Shown: in pieces, positions 9,113 through 18,668 of the stretch | Layout: every line of letters begins with the position of its first letter | Position numbering within the stretch: position 1 is the stretch's first letter | From: Paenarthrobacter sp. DKR-5 | GTDB lineage: Bacteria > Actinomycetota > Actinomycetes > Actinomycetales > Micrococcaceae | Reading direction: 5' to 3' | DNA: 64,000 nt | NCBI RefSeq assembly: GCF_018531425.1 | Contig: NZ_JAHBOI010000004.1 | Coordinates: forward strand, 428,323-492,322 | Program-made: the position numbers and the translations under genes | The notes under the pieces: model-generated | Databases searched by the model: none | Told to the model about the DNA's origin: nothing | The model's input: only the letters and a program-made list of their open reading frames with translations

Positions 9113-9132
9113 ATTATATGCATTTGCATGTA
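9113..9132 (-). promoter_or_regulatory. -10 box and MarR-type operator of the monooxygenase operon
   Basis: On the minus strand a perfect TATAAT (9118-9113) lies about 28 nt before the start codon. Immediately upstream, within the -35/-10 spacer, is an 18-bp near-perfect palindrome (9115-9132, TATATGCATTTGCATGTA) with ATGCA/TGCAT half-sites. The arrangement fits steric repression by the MarR protein encoded in the same operon; binding itself is inferred. Confidence 0.7.
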
Positions 9133-9194
9133 CTGACGGATACAACAGCAGCGGAGCCCAGGATGTTCCCGGCGCGTGTCGCGGGTGGCAGCGG

Positions 9195-12100
9195 CTACGG
9201 CTCGCGGGGCGACCGGGCCGACCGGCGCCCGCTGACCGCCGGAATTGCGCCGGTCGTCCAGTCCTCCGCGGGGCCGCCGGGGGGTGCCGCGGGTGCCTGC
9301 GGTGTCTTCGCCAGGTCCTTGAGCAGCTGGCGCTTTTCCCGCCGGCCCTCCACGAGCCGGTAGAGCACCGGCACCAGGATCAGGGTGAGCGCGGTGGAGG
9401 ATACCAAGCCGCCGATGACGACGATGGCCAGGGGCTGCGAGATGAATCCGCCGCCGCCGGTGAGGCCCAGAGCCATCGGCGTCAGGGCGAACACGGTAGC
9501 GAGGGCTGTCATCAGGATCGGCCGCAGGCGGCGGCGCGCGCCGTGCGTGATGGCGTCTGCCACGCTCATCCCCGGCCGGTTCCCGCCGGGGCGGCGGTAC
9601 TGGTTAATAAGGTCGATCAGCACGATCGCGTTGGTGACCACGATCCCCACGAGCATCAGCATCCCGATCAGCGAGGCGAGTCCCAGCGGCACGCGGGAGA
9701 GCAGCAGCAGGGCGATGGCCCCGGTGGCGGCGAACGGGATGGACACCAGCAGGATCAGCGGCTGGAGCAGGGACTTGAAGGTCGCGACCATGATGACGTA
9801 CACGATGGCGATTGCCGCCAGCATGGCCAGGCCGAGTTGCTGGAAGGACTGCTGCTGCTGCGTGGTGGCGCCGCCGAGCGCGGCCGTCGCGCCGGCAGGC
9901 AGCTGCACGCCGTCGAGCCGCTGCTGCACCGCGCTGCTCAGGCCGCCGAGGTTCCCGTTGTCCGGGGTCAGGGAGATCGTGGCGGTCCGCTGGCCGTTGG
10001 AGGTGGTGATCGACTGCGGCACGTTGACCTGCTGTACCGAAGCGATCTCGGTGAGCGGGACAGGGCCGCGGGCGGTGGGAACCTCGGCCGCGCGCAGCCC
10101 CTCCAGGCTGGTGAACTGGGTTCCCCTGCCGATGCGGACCTGGTAGTCGGTGGTGTCGATGCGCACCGTGCCGCCCGGCAGCGGGCTGATGGTGGCGGCC
10201 AGCACCCCTGCCACCTGGCCCTCGTTGAGCCCGGCGGCGGCTGCTTTCGCCCGGTCGATCCTTACCTGCACCACGGGCTGCGAGGAGGACAGGTTGCTGG
10301 TCACCTCGCGGGCGCCGGGGGTTCCGCTCACTGCCCCGAGCACCGCATCGTTGGCCTTCTGCAGGTCGGCCGTGGAGGCAGCCTTGACCTTGATGTCCAC
10401 GGTGTTGGACGTGCCGAAGCCGCCCTGCTGGGTGCTGACGCTGAGCTTGCCCGCTCCGCTGAGTTTGTTCAGGGCGTCCCGGACGGTGTTCTGCAGCGCC
10501 GGCTGATCCGCCTTGGGATCGGTGATCACCGTGAACTGGGCGCTGGAGGCGCCGGCGGACACGAGCGCGGAGAAGCCGCCGGTGGCATTGCCGACGGTGA
10601 CCTGGACGTCGCCGATGCCTGGTGTCTTCTTCAGGACGTCCTCAACCTTGGCGGCAGCGTCGGCGGTTGCCTGCAGGCTTGTCCCGGCGGGCATGTCCTG
10701 GCGCACTGTGAGGCTGTTGTTGCCCGAGTCGCCCAGCAGGTTGGTGGGCAGCAGCGGAGTCATGGCGAAAGTGGCCACGAGGATCAGCACCCCGGCCACG
10801 AGGGTGACCACGGGGTGCTTCTGCGTGGCCGAGAGGACCGGAAGGTAGGCGCGCTGCAGACGGCTGTGCTCGTCCTTACTCCGCACCGCCGCCTGCTGCA
10901 CGGCCGCCTGCTGGACCGCCGCCTGCTCCCGGGGATCCGCCGGGGGGCCGGGGGCGGCCGGGCTCTTGAGGAACCAGTAGGCGAGCACGGGCACGATCGT
11001 CAGTGCCACCAGCAGCGAGGCCAGCAGCGCAATGGTCACGGTCAGTGCGAACGGCCGGAAGAGCTCGCCGGCGATGTTGCCAACGAAGGCGATCGGCAGG
11101 AAGACCGCCACTGTTGTCAGTGTCGAGGCGGTGATGGCGCCGGCGACCTCGCGGATGGAGCCCAGGATCGCGGTGAGCTTGTCCTCGCCGTAGCTCAGAT
11201 GCCGCTTGATGTTCTCGATGACGACAATCGAGTCATCCACCACCCGGCCGATGGCGATGGTGAGCGCACCGAGGGTGAGGATGTTCAGCGAGTACTTCGT
11301 GGCCCACAGGCCGATGAAGGTGATCAGCAGGGAGAGCGGGATCGAGATCGCCGTGACCAGCGTGGACCTGACCGAAAGCAGGAAGATCAGGATGACGACG
11401 ACGGCGAACCCCAGACCCAGGATGCCCTCGGTGGTCAAGTCCTTGATGGACTTCTCGATGAACGGAGCCTGGTCGAAGACGCTGGTGATCTTCGCGTTGC
11501 TGCCCAGCTCGGCTTCCAGCTGGGGGAGCTGGTCGCGGATCTGGTGCGAGATGGCGACGGTATCCGCCTCAGGTTTCTTGGTCACCGAGATGGCCAGGGT
11601 CGGCTTCCCATTCGTCCGCGTGATCGAGGTGGCCGTGTCGTCTGCGAGTGAAACCTCCGCGACGTCGCCGATCGTGGCGGCACCGTTGCGGGCGCCGGTC
11701 AGGGGCAGCGCACGGATGGCATCCAGCGAGTCGACGGGGCTGCCGATCTGCACGGACAGGGTTTTGCCCTGCTCCTGAACGGTGCCGGCGGGAACGAGGG
11801 ACCCGTTGTTCTTGAGCGCGTCGCTGATGGCGGTGATGGCCAGCCCCCGCTCGGCCAGTGCGCCGTCCTTGGGCAGGATGGCGATGTGCTGCGTGTTCCC
11901 GCCGGTGACGTCGGCTCCGCGCACGCCGTCGATCTTCAGCAGTTTGGGTGCCGTGAGGCGCTGGAGGTCCGCGTTCAGCTCGCTGAGCGGCTTGTCGGAG
12001 GAGACGGCCAGGAACACGATGGGGAAGTCGCTGATGCTGCCGGCGATGGCCTGCGGCGTGACGTTGTCCGGAAGGGTCCGTTTGGCGGCGCTGATCGCCC

Positions 12101-12431
12101 GGTCGATCTGGTTGCGGGCACGGTCCAGGTTGGTGCCGTAGGCAAAGCTCAGGTTGATCGTGGACACACCGCTGCGCGACGTCGACGTGCTCGACTCCAG
12201 GCCCTCGACGCTGTTCAGGGCGCTTTCCAGCGGCCGGCCGACCTGCTTGTCCACCACCTCCGGTGTCGCGTCAGGCATCGCCGTGACCACCGTGACCTGG
12301 GGGAACTCGAGGGAGGGGATGAGCTCCTGCTTGAGCGAACCCATGGTGATCACCCCGAACACGGCGGCAAACACCGTGATCAGGGCAATCAGGGCCCGGT
12401 TGCCCAGGGACAGTCGAGCGAGCCGGAACAT
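9195..12431 (-). CDS. RND (AcrB/HAE1-like) efflux permease
   Basis: A 1078-residue inner-membrane transporter of the RND superfamily, normally a proton-driven exporter. It has the duplicated architecture of 12 membrane segments with two large external domains: an N-terminal helix (NRALIALITVFAAVFGVITM), porter domain, the TM4 acidic pair in IGRVVDDSIVVIENIKRH, a linker of repeated QQAAV units near residue 545, and a second half ending in GGLVSSTALTLILVPVLYRL. Start ATG 12431 (MFRLARLSLGN) lies 5 bp after the mqo stop; a longer frame would overlap mqo. No membrane-fusion partner is adjacent, as is usual for actinobacterial members. Substrate unknown. Confidence 0.9.
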   Translation of the reverse strand: MFRLARLSLGNRALIALITVFAAVFGVITMGSLKQELIPSLEFPQVTVVTAMPDATPEVVDKQVGRPLESALNSVEGLESSTSTSRSGVSTINLSFAYGTNLDRARNQIDRAISAAKRTLPDNVTPQAIAGSISDFPIVFLAVSSDKPLSELNADLQRLTAPKLLKIDGVRGADVTGGNTQHIAILPKDGALAERGLAITAISDALKNNGSLVPAGTVQEQGKTLSVQIGSPVDSLDAIRALPLTGARNGAATIGDVAEVSLADDTATSITRTNGKPTLAISVTKKPEADTVAISHQIRDQLPQLEAELGSNAKITSVFDQAPFIEKSIKDLTTEGILGLGFAVVVILIFLLSVRSTLVTAISIPLSLLITFIGLWATKYSLNILTLGALTIAIGRVVDDSIVVIENIKRHLSYGEDKLTAILGSIREVAGAITASTLTTVAVFLPIAFVGNIAGELFRPFALTVTIALLASLLVALTIVPVLAYWFLKSPAAPGPPADPREQAAVQQAAVQQAAVRSKDEHSRLQRAYLPVLSATQKHPVVTLVAGVLILVATFAMTPLLPTNLLGDSGNNSLTVRQDMPAGTSLQATADAAAKVEDVLKKTPGIGDVQVTVGNATGGFSALVSAGASSAQFTVITDPKADQPALQNTVRDALNKLSGAGKLSVSTQQGGFGTSNTVDIKVKAASTADLQKANDAVLGAVSGTPGAREVTSNLSSSQPVVQVRIDRAKAAAAGLNEGQVAGVLAATISPLPGGTVRIDTTDYQVRIGRGTQFTSLEGLRAAEVPTARGPVPLTEIASVQQVNVPQSITTSNGQRTATISLTPDNGNLGGLSSAVQQRLDGVQLPAGATAALGGATTQQQQSFQQLGLAMLAAIAIVYVIMVATFKSLLQPLILLVSIPFAATGAIALLLLSRVPLGLASLIGMLMLVGIVVTNAIVLIDLINQYRRPGGNRPGMSVADAITHGARRRLRPILMTALATVFALTPMALGLTGGGGFISQPLAIVVIGGLVSSTALTLILVPVLYRLVEGRREKRQLLKDLAKTPQAPAAPPGGPAEDWTTGAIPAVSGRRSARSPREP

Positions 12432-12436
12432 CGCCG

Positions 12437-13933
12437 CTAGATGCTGGGCACGGTGAGCTGCAGCGTGGCAGCGGTCGAATCCAGGATCTCCTGCGCCAGG
12501 GACGGGTTCTCGTTCAGCTTCACGCCGTAGCCGGGAATCATTTCCTTCAGCTTCGGTTCCCAGCTCTTGAGGTTCTGGGGGAAGCACCGCCTGATCATCT
12601 CGAGCATGATCGGAGCTGCGGTGGACGCTCCGGGGGAGGCGCCGAGCAGGGCGCCCAGGCCGCCGTCGGCGGAGGTGATGACCTCGGTGCCGAACTGCAG
12701 GACACCGCCCTTGGCCTTGTCCTTCTTGATTACCTGGACGCGCTGGCCGGCGGTGATCAGCTCCCAGTCATCGCCTTCGGCGGTGGGGAAGTAGTCGCGG
12801 AGCGTCTCGTTCTTGTCGCTGCGGCTCTTGAGTACCTCGGTGATGAGGTACTTGGTCAGGGACATGTTGTCCTTGCCCACGGCCAGCATCGGGATCAGGT
12901 TGGTGGGCCGGATGGACAGCGGCAGGTCCAGCAGTGAGCCGGTCTTGAGGAACTTGGTGGAGAAGCCCGCGTACGGGCCGAACAGCAGGGAGCGCTTTCC
13001 GTTGACGAAGCGGGTGTCCAGGTGCGGCACCGACATGGGCGGCGCGCCCACCGAGGCCTGGCCGTAGACCTTGGCGTTGTGCTGGCTGACCACGGATTCA
13101 TCGGTGCAGCGCAGGAACTGGCCGGAAACGGGGAACCCGGCGAAGCCCTTCCCTTCGGGAATGCCCGAGCGCTGGAGCAGGTGAAGCGCGCCGCCGCCGG
13201 CGCCGATGAAGACGAAGCGCGTGTTGACGGTGGTCCGGGCGTTCGTGATGCGGTTCTTCACGGTCACGTCCCAGCGGCCGTTGGTGGCGCGGGCGACGTC
13301 GACGACGTCGTGCTGGAAGTGCAGCTCCGCACCGCTGGCACCGAGGTGCTCGGTGAGCTGGCGGGTGAGGGTGCCGAAGTCCACGTCAGTGCCTTCGACG
13401 ACGCGGGAACCGGCCACCTGCTGCTGCGGGTCGCGGCCGTTCATCACCAGCGGGGTCCAGGCGGCCAGCTCGCCGGCGTCGGCGCTGAATTCGATGGTGT
13501 TGAAGAGCGGCTGCGGTTTGAGCGCCTCGTAGCGGTTCTTCAGGTAGCGCACGTTGTCCGCGCCCCACACGAAGCTCATGTGCGGCAGCGGGTTGATGAA
13601 GCTCTTGGGGGCCCCGATGCTCCCGTTGGAGACCAGGTGCGACCAGAACTGGCGGGAAACCTGGAACTGCTCGTTGATGCCGATCGCCTTCGCCGGGTTC
13701 ACGCTGCCGTCAGGGCCGGCCGGGGTGTAGTTGAGCTCGCAGAGGGCCGAGTGCCCGGTGCCGGCGTTGTTCCACGGGTCCGAGCTCTCGGAGCCGACCC
13801 GGTCGAGCCGCTCGAAGAGGGAGATGGACCAGCCGGGCTCGAGTTCCTTGAGCAGCACACCCAGGGTGGCGCTCATGATGCCCCCACCAATCAAAACAAC
13901 GTCGGTCTGTTTGGTCACTGAATTAGCGGTCAC
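12437..13933 (-). CDS. mqo: Malate:quinone oxidoreductase
   Basis: A peripheral-membrane FAD enzyme of 498 residues that oxidises malate to oxaloacetate and reduces the quinone pool, an alternative to NAD-dependent malate dehydrogenase. Visible signatures are [18 protein letters not shown] at the N terminus, [40 protein letters not shown] and the C-terminal [17 protein letters not shown]. The start is GTG 13933 with GGAGAT upstream. Length and motifs match the Mqo family. It is followed at 5 bp by the RND pump gene, so the two may share a transcript. A small perfect hairpin lies upstream (13961-13978). Confidence 0.96.
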   Translation of the reverse strand: MTANSVTKQTDVVLIGGGIMSATLGVLLKELEPGWSISLFERLDRVGSESSDPWNNAGTGHSALCELNYTPAGPDGSVNPAKAIGINEQFQVSRQFWSHLVSNGSIGAPKSFINPLPHMSFVWGADNVRYLKNRYEALKPQPLFNTIEFSADAGELAAWTPLVMNGRDPQQQVAGSRVVEGTDVDFGTLTRQLTEHLGASGAELHFQHDVVDVARATNGRWDVTVKNRITNARTTVNTRFVFIGAGGGALHLLQRSGIPEGKGFAGFPVSGQFLRCTDESVVSQHNAKVYGQASVGAPPMSVPHLDTRFVNGKRSLLFGPYAGFSTKFLKTGSLLDLPLSIRPTNLIPMLAVGKDNMSLTKYLITEVLKSRSDKNETLRDYFPTAEGDDWELITAGQRVQVIKKDKAKGGVLQFGTEVITSADGGLGALLGASPGASTAAPIMLEMIRRCFPQNLKSWEPKLKEMIPGYGVKLNENPSLAQEILDSTAATLQLTVPSI

Positions 13934-14015
13934 GATCCATCTCCGGTAGCGGTTGGCCCAGCGGTAGAAGACTACCGCGCGGGTGAATAGTTGCTGAAAT
14001 TGCGGGAAGCGGCGC

Positions 14016-15674
14016 TCAGCCCTTGAGCTTGATCTGGTTGAAGACTTCGCTCAGGACGGGCGACGCCGGGTAGCTGGCCACTCGGTCCGACATGGCAAGG
14101 GCCGAAATAGGGAAGGCGATCGGCACGGCGGGGATGTCCTGGGCCAGCTGGGTGCTGATGGTCTGGTACAGCGCGGTGCGTTCGGGTCCGTTGGGAAGTC
14201 CGCGAGCCCGCTCGATTTTCGCAGCGGTCTGCGGGTCCTGGTAGCCGAACTCCCCGTTGACCGAACCGAACATGGTGGCAAGGAAGTTGTCGGGGTCCGA
14301 GTACAGGCCGTTCCAGCCCAGCAGATGCAAATCGTGGCCTCCCGGAGCCTGCACCTTCTGCAGGTATCCGTCGTTCCAGTCGATCGGCACGGGCTTGATG
14401 TTGAACCCGGCCGCGACCAGTTCACGGCTGATTTCCGCGTAGATTTTCTCCGGCGTGGGAAGGTAGGCGCGGGTGACGTTGGTCGGGTAGTAGAACTTCA
14501 GCTCGGTTCCCTTGTAGCCGGCGTCGACGAGCAGCTTCTTTGCCTTTTCCAGGTCGTAGGGCAGGCTCGGGGCGCTCTGGTTGAACCCGCTCAGCTTGGG
14601 CGGCACGAACTGGGAGGCACTGGCCGTTCCGTCGATGAAGAACTTCTTGATGATGGTGTCCTTGTCGATGGCCATCGACAGCGCCTGGCGCACCTTCAGG
14701 TTGGACAGTGGACCGGAGGCCTGGTTGATGCCCAGGTACATCACCGAGAAGGGGTCACGCTGGACGATCTGGAATCCGCGCTTGACGAGCTGGTCGAAGT
14801 TGCCCACCGTGACGAGGTCGTAGCCGTCGATCTGCCCGTCGATCAGGGCCTGCAGGCGTGCCTGCGGCTGGTCGATGGCCAGGAACTTGACGGTGCCGAT
14901 CTGGCCCTTGTCTCCCCAGTAGTTCCTGTTCGCCTTCAAGGTGATTTCGCTGCCGTCCCAGGAGGCCAGGGAGAAGGGGCCGGTGCCCACCGGGTGGGTC
15001 GCGTACTCGGAGATGCGGTGGTTGTTGACCGTGCGGCTCGGCTCGTCGGCTTTGCCCGCGGCGAGGGCCTTGGGCGAGGAGATGCCGAATGAGGGCAGCG
15101 ACATGGCCTGGAGGAAGCCGGTGAACCGCTGGTTGAGGTCGATTCGGACCTGGCCGTCCTTGGTGGCAAGGCAGTCCTTGTAGACGGACAGGCTGGGGTT
15201 GTCGGCGAAGGCGCGGAATACTGTCTTGAACATCAGGGCGGAGGGATCGGTCTGCATGGCTTTCGGCAGGTGGTACCACCGGTCGAAATTCGTGCAGACA
15301 GCCGCCGCATTGAACTCAGTGCCGTCCTGGAAGGTCACGCCCTTGCGCAACTCGAAGGCGTAGGACAGGCCGTCGTTGAGTTCCTGCCAGCTGGTGGCCA
15401 GTGCCGGTGCGGGACCGCCCGTCGTCGGGTCCACGCCCACCAGCCCTTCGAGGATCTGGCGGGTCACACGGAAGGCCTCACTGTCGGTCGTCACCGCGGG
15501 GTCGAGGCCCTGCGGGATGGATCCCGTGCCGAAGGTGAAGGTCGCCGTCGGAAGCCCTGTGGAACTGGAGGTCGCCGGTGCCGGCGCAGGGGTGGCGGTG
15601 CAGGCGGTGAGTCCCAAAGCCAGCAGTACCGACGCGAATTTGAACCCTGCACGCCGGCGCGCTTTGCTCAGCAC
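14016..15674 (-). CDS. Solute-binding lipoprotein, SBP family 5 (peptide/nickel type)
   Basis: An extracellular binding protein of 552 residues for a peptide or related ligand. The signal peptide ends in the lipobox GLTAC at about residue 25. The family 5 core is evident: [80 protein letters not shown] and the C-terminal [17 protein letters not shown]. The start is GTG 15674 after a purine-rich AGGTGATG. No permease or ATPase genes are next to it, so this is an orphan binding protein. A minus-strand TAGACT (15714-15709) may be its -10 box. Confidence 0.92.
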   Translation of the reverse strand: MLSKARRRAGFKFASVLLALGLTACTATPAPAPATSSSTGLPTATFTFGTGSIPQGLDPAVTTDSEAFRVTRQILEGLVGVDPTTGGPAPALATSWQELNDGLSYAFELRKGVTFQDGTEFNAAAVCTNFDRWYHLPKAMQTDPSALMFKTVFRAFADNPSLSVYKDCLATKDGQVRIDLNQRFTGFLQAMSLPSFGISSPKALAAGKADEPSRTVNNHRISEYATHPVGTGPFSLASWDGSEITLKANRNYWGDKGQIGTVKFLAIDQPQARLQALIDGQIDGYDLVTVGNFDQLVKRGFQIVQRDPFSVMYLGINQASGPLSNLKVRQALSMAIDKDTIIKKFFIDGTASASQFVPPKLSGFNQSAPSLPYDLEKAKKLLVDAGYKGTELKFYYPTNVTRAYLPTPEKIYAEISRELVAAGFNIKPVPIDWNDGYLQKVQAPGGHDLHLLGWNGLYSDPDNFLATMFGSVNGEFGYQDPQTAAKIERARGLPNGPERTALYQTISTQLAQDIPAVPIAFPISALAMSDRVASYPASPVLSEVFNQIKLKG

Positions 15675-15767
15675 TGCCCCATCACCTCACTTCTCCAGAC
15701 CGTTGACCAGTCTAATTGACGGCGGCCAGCGGACCGGCCCGCAGCGGGAGTGTCCCTGACCACAGCA

Positions 15768-15799
15768 GAGCGGGCACCGCATGGCTGCGGCGCCCGCTC
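15768..15799 (-). terminator. Hairpin downstream of the fasciclin gene
   Basis: GAGCGGGC (15768-15775) pairs with GCCCGCTC (15792-15799), with an inner CCGC/GCGG stem and a 6-nt loop. It lies 40 nt after the fasciclin stop. There is no T-tract, as is common for actinobacterial terminators. Confidence 0.6.
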
Positions 15800-15838
15800 C
15801 GTTTCCCTGTCGTGAAAGAGGAGTCAGTACAGGGAAGC

Positions 15839-16525
15839 TTATTTCGGCATCAGCACCGAGTCGACCAGGTAGACCGTTGCGTTGGCTGTGTGCACACCGC
15901 CGCAGATCACGTTGGCGCCGTTGACCTTGAGCGCGTCCTTGCTGCCGGTCACGGTGACGGAACCGCCCTCGACCGTCGGGTGGGTTCCGACGATCTTGTC
16001 GGGGCTGATCTGGCCGGGGATTACGTGGTACGTGAGGATCTTCTTGAGCAGGGCGTCGTTGGTCTTCAGCGTCGCGATGGTGGCCGGGTCGATCTTCTTG
16101 AAGGCGTCATCCACCGGGGCGAAGACGGTGAACTCGCTGCCGTTGAGCGTGTCGACGAGGTTGACCTTCGGGTTCAGCTTGCCGGAAACCGCCGCCGTCA
16201 GCGTGGTCAGCAGGGGGTTGTTCGACGCCGCCACGGCCACCGGGTCAGCGGCCATCCCCGCGACGGAGCCCTTCCCGCTGGGAACCTTCTCCGCGTAGCC
16301 CTTGCAGCCGGGGCCGACCAGGTCGGCGGCCGGGTCCATGGCAGCGCTGCTGCTCGCCATGGCGCTCGAGGAGGGCATGGACGAGGACATCGATGAGGAG
16401 GAAGCGGCCGCGGTCGAGCCCGCCGTGGAAGCGGCAGTGGTGGAACCGCCGCAGGCCGTCAGGCCCATCAGGGCGACGGCGGTCAGGCCGACGGCGGCGA
16501 GTGAGTTGCGCTTGATGAGTTTCAT
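15839..16525 (-). CDS. Fasciclin-domain lipoprotein
   Basis: A 228-residue secreted protein anchored by a lipobox ([10 protein letters not shown], Cys near residue 22), followed by a Ser/Ala/Met-rich linker and one fasciclin (FAS1) domain. The domain has the H1 and H2 motifs: [18 protein letters not shown] in the middle and [10 protein letters not shown] further on, with [11 protein letters not shown] at the C terminus. This is the MPB70/MPT83-like class of surface adhesins. The start is ATG 16525, preceded by AGGAG at the right spacing; open frame further upstream is chance. No partner gene is adjacent. Confidence 0.92.
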   Translation of the reverse strand: MKLIKRNSLAAVGLTAVALMGLTACGGSTTAASTAGSTAAASSSSMSSSMPSSSAMASSSAAMDPAADLVGPGCKGYAEKVPSGKGSVAGMAADPVAVAASNNPLLTTLTAAVSGKLNPKVNLVDTLNGSEFTVFAPVDDAFKKIDPATIATLKTNDALLKKILTYHVIPGQISPDKIVGTHPTVEGGSVTVTGSKDALKVNGANVICGGVHTANATVYLVDSVLMPK

Positions 16526-16773
16526 TTCGGTACTCCTCTGAAGGCGGCCCTGGTGCAGGGGCCGGGTCCGGTTGATAGGGGCTTCGTGAACTTGCTGGGC
16601 GGGCACCGTCTTCCCGGTGTCTCACTGCTGGTTCGAGCCCCCGCTCCCGAGGGATGGGTCCGAAGTGAAAAGTTTTTTTTGGGGGGGGCGAGGGGTTTCC
16701 AGTCTCCCGGCATCGTCGACACCCCGTCGGCGAGAGCCGCTAGCCCGCGTCTTCAGCCGATATGGGACCGCGA
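16526..16773. other. Intergenic stretch with T8-G8 homopolymer run
   Basis: These 248 bases carry the fasciclin ribosome site at their left edge and otherwise no gene that I can support. A run of eight T followed by eight G stands at 16672-16687, unusual in this GC-rich, mostly non-repetitive sequence; it may be slippage-prone or a sequencing weak spot. Confidence 0.6.
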
Positions 16774-17205
16774 TCAGTCCTGAGTCTGCTTCTGAAGCGC
16801 GAGCCAAGCCTGGAAGCCGCCGACAAGATCGGTCGCTTGGGTCAGCCCGAGCCGTTGCAGGGTGTGGGCGGCAAGGCTTGAACTGTAGCCCTCGTTGCAG
16901 ACGATCACGATCCGTCGGGCATGGTAGTCGGCGTCCGGCAGTCGGGAGGGGCTGGACGGGTCGAGACGCCATTCGAGCACATTGCGATCGATGACGATCG
17001 CTCCAGGAAGGACGCCATCGCGGTTGCGCTGGTCGATCGGGCGCGTGTCGACAACCAGGGCACCCGCGGATATCTCACGGTCCAGGTCCTCCGGGTGAAC
17101 GCGAGCGAGTCCCGTGCGGCTCTCCATGAGCAATTGGTCGATCGTCACTGCCCGGTGTTCTTCCACCCCGGCGCCTCCCGCGGACGCATAGCGCTGCTGT
17201 TCCAC
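16774..17205 (-). CDS. Rhodanese-like domain protein
   Basis: A 143-residue single-domain rhodanese. The fold signatures are ALVVDTRPIDQRNRDGVLPGAIVIDRN and the active-site loop IVCNEGYSSSLAA with the persulfide-forming Cys near residue 107, then DLVGGFQAWL. It probably transfers sulfur or acts as a thiol regulator in the cytosol. GTG 17205 is supported by GAGGAA a few bases upstream; an internal GTG at 17148 would also give a full domain. It sits alone between the fasciclin gene and tRNA-Leu. Confidence 0.85.
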   Translation of the reverse strand: MEQQRYASAGGAGVEEHRAVTIDQLLMESRTGLARVHPEDLDREISAGALVVDTRPIDQRNRDGVLPGAIVIDRNVLEWRLDPSSPSRLPDADYHARRIVIVCNEGYSSSLAAHTLQRLGLTQATDLVGGFQAWLALQKQTQD

Positions 17206-17272
17206 AACTTCCTCGCTTCGTTCGGCGGAAGAGCCCTAGTCAATCGACTCGGGGCTGCGGCGGACGAAGAAG

Positions 17273-17296
17273 CACCCCGGTCCGAAGACCGGGGTG
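17273..17296 (-). terminator. Terminator hairpin after tRNA-Leu
   Basis: A perfect 10-bp stem with a CGAA loop (CACCCCGGTC / GACCGGGGTG), 48 bp beyond the 3' end of tRNA-Leu and followed on the minus strand by a pyrimidine-rich stretch. Confidence 0.7.
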
Positions 17297-17343
17297 TCAA
17301 CGATGACTCGACCCATCCGTCAGGGATGTCCCGACTTACCGCA

Positions 17344-17428
17344 TGGTGCGCGAGGGGGGACTTGAACCCCCACGTCCGAAGACACAGGAACCTAAATCCT
17401 GCGTGTCTGCCAATTCCACCACTCGCGC
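17344..17428 (-). tRNA. tRNA-Leu (anticodon TAG)
   Basis: The minus strand folds as a class II tRNA: acceptor GCGCGAG/CTCGCGC, anticodon stem CAGGA/TCCTG with loop TTTAGGT giving anticodon TAG, an extended variable arm, and a T-arm GGGGGTTCAAGTCCCCC. Discriminator A and an encoded CCA (17346-17344) are present. It decodes CTA, a rare codon in a genome of this composition. Confidence 0.95.
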
Positions 17429-17487
17429 GCCGGCGGCCGGCATCGCCGGGCGCCAGCGTCAATCATACCTGCGGTGCTGCCGCGGAC

Positions 17488-17958
17488 TCAGTCGAGGCCG
17501 AGGTCCCGGCGCAGCTTTGCTACATGGCCGGTGGCTTTGACGTTGTACTGTGCCAGGGCCACTTTGCCGTCGGGATCGACGGCGATGGTGGAGCGGATGA
17601 GGCCCTCGTATTCCTTCCCGTAGTTCTTCTTCAGGCCCCACGCTCCGTAGGACTCGGCCACCGCGTGGTCCTCGTCGGAGAGCAGCGGGAAGTTCAGGTT
17701 TTCGGACTCGACGAACTTTGCGATCTTGTTCTTCGGGTCGGGGGAGAGGCCGAGAACCTCGTAGCCCGCGGACTTGAGCGAGTTGATGTTGTCGCGGAAA
17801 TCGCAGGCTTCAGTGGTGCACCCCGGGGTTGACGCCGCGGGGTAGAAGTAGACGATCACGTTCCGGCCCCGCAGTCCGCTGAGGCTGTGCTGGGTGCCGC
17901 TGTGGTCCTCGAGCGTGAAGTCCGGTGCTTCGTCGCCGACGGAGAGTCTCTGCGCCAT
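17488..17958 (-). CDS. bcp: Thioredoxin-dependent peroxiredoxin (Bcp/PrxQ type)
   Basis: A 156-residue cytosolic thiol peroxidase that reduces hydrogen peroxide and organic hydroperoxides with thioredoxin. It has the N-terminal VGDEAPDFTLEDHSGT and the active site YPAASTPGCTTEACDFRD, with peroxidatic Cys and a resolving Cys five residues later, the atypical 2-Cys PrxQ pattern. The usual Lys after the first Pro is Ala here. ATG 17958 follows AGGAGG. It is transcribed alone towards tRNA-Leu. Confidence 0.94.
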   Translation of the reverse strand: MAQRLSVGDEAPDFTLEDHSGTQHSLSGLRGRNVIVYFYPAASTPGCTTEACDFRDNINSLKSAGYEVLGLSPDPKNKIAKFVESENLNFPLLSDEDHAVAESYGAWGLKKNYGKEYEGLIRSTIAVDPDGKVALAQYNVKATGHVAKLRRDLGLD

Positions 17959-18044
17959 GTGTCCTCCTATTGTCTGGAGCCTTCAGTTTAGGGAAATCAG
18001 CGGGTTCCGGGAGGCAAAGATGGCGTGACGGGCAATAAATCAGT

Positions 18045-18090
18045 ATGCTTATCAAATCCAGCAAATGGTAAGCATGCGAAGGGATATACT
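18045..18090 (+). promoter_or_regulatory. Promoter with inverted repeat before marR
   Basis: TATACT (18085-18090) ends 7 nt before ATG 18098, the leaderless geometry seen repeatedly here. Upstream, ATGCTTA (18045-18051) and TAAGCAT (18069-18075) form an inverted repeat covering the -35 region, a plausible autoregulatory operator. Binding is inferred. Confidence 0.45.
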
Positions 18091-18097
18091 GCTAGCT

Positions 18098-18580
18098 ATG
18101 CCTGATATGGAGTTGTGGCCCACTGGGCGCCTGCTTTCCACCGCCGCCCGCCTCGTTGAGCACGCTTGGAACGAACGGCTTGCTGCGATCGGTGTGACCC
18201 ATGCGGGCATCATCGCCCTCGACGTCCTCGCTGCCCGGGGAGCTATCACCCAGGCTCAGCTGGCCCAGATTGTGCGGGTCCAGGCGCAGACCATGGGCAA
18301 GACCTTGTCCCGCCTCGAGGCCCACGGCCATGTCGCGCGGGTTCGCAGCACCACCGACCGGCGCAGCCACCTCGTGTCGCTCACCGACGCAGGGCGTGAA
18401 GTGATCGAGAAGGCGCACACCTTGGAGGACGGCGTCGTCAGCACTTCCTCTGTCAACATCGAAGATCTGCGCAAAAGTCTCAAAGACGTCATCCGCAGCC
18501 TGAGTGCCACCGCGCAGGAATCAGAGGTGACGCGCGCCATTGTCGCCAGCGCCTCGCAGGGGGTCGGCCCGCTGAGCTAG
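18098..18580 (+). CDS. MarR-family transcriptional regulator
   Basis: A 160-residue winged-helix regulator: HAGIIALDVLAARGAITQAQLAQIVRVQAQTMGKTLSRLEAHGHVARVRSTTDRRSH, with the DRRSH wing of MarR proteins, then VSLTDAGREVIEKA and a helical C-terminal dimerisation part. I chose ATG 18098 because of the TATACT box 7 nt upstream; in-frame ATGs at 18065 and 18074 would start upstream of that promoter. It is a single-gene unit ending at a strong terminator. The target and ligand are unknown, and the nearest neighbour is the divergent bcp gene. Confidence 0.88.
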   Translation: MPDMELWPTGRLLSTAARLVEHAWNERLAAIGVTHAGIIALDVLAARGAITQAQLAQIVRVQAQTMGKTLSRLEAHGHVARVRSTTDRRSHLVSLTDAGREVIEKAHTLEDGVVSTSSVNIEDLRKSLKDVIRSLSATAQESEVTRAIVASASQGVGPLS

Positions 18581-18602
18581 ACGCCACGGCGCCGGAACTG
18601 CG

Positions 18603-18633
18603 AAAAAGGGGCGGGGAACCTCCGCCCCTTTTT
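18603..18633. terminator. Bidirectional intrinsic terminator
   Basis: A perfect 12-bp stem, AAAAAGGGGCGG / CCGCCCCTTTTT, with a 7-nt loop. It carries a T-tract on both strands and sits between the convergent marR and repeat-protein genes. Confidence 0.92.
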
Positions 18634-18668
18634 CGTGTCTTCTCTTCTCGTGGGAAGCCGATGCCCGG

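Noticed and set aside
16617..16660. Possible tRNA T-arm remnant (GGTTCGAGCCCCC)
   Set aside because: The flanking bases do not pair as a 5-bp stem and no other cloverleaf parts are present.
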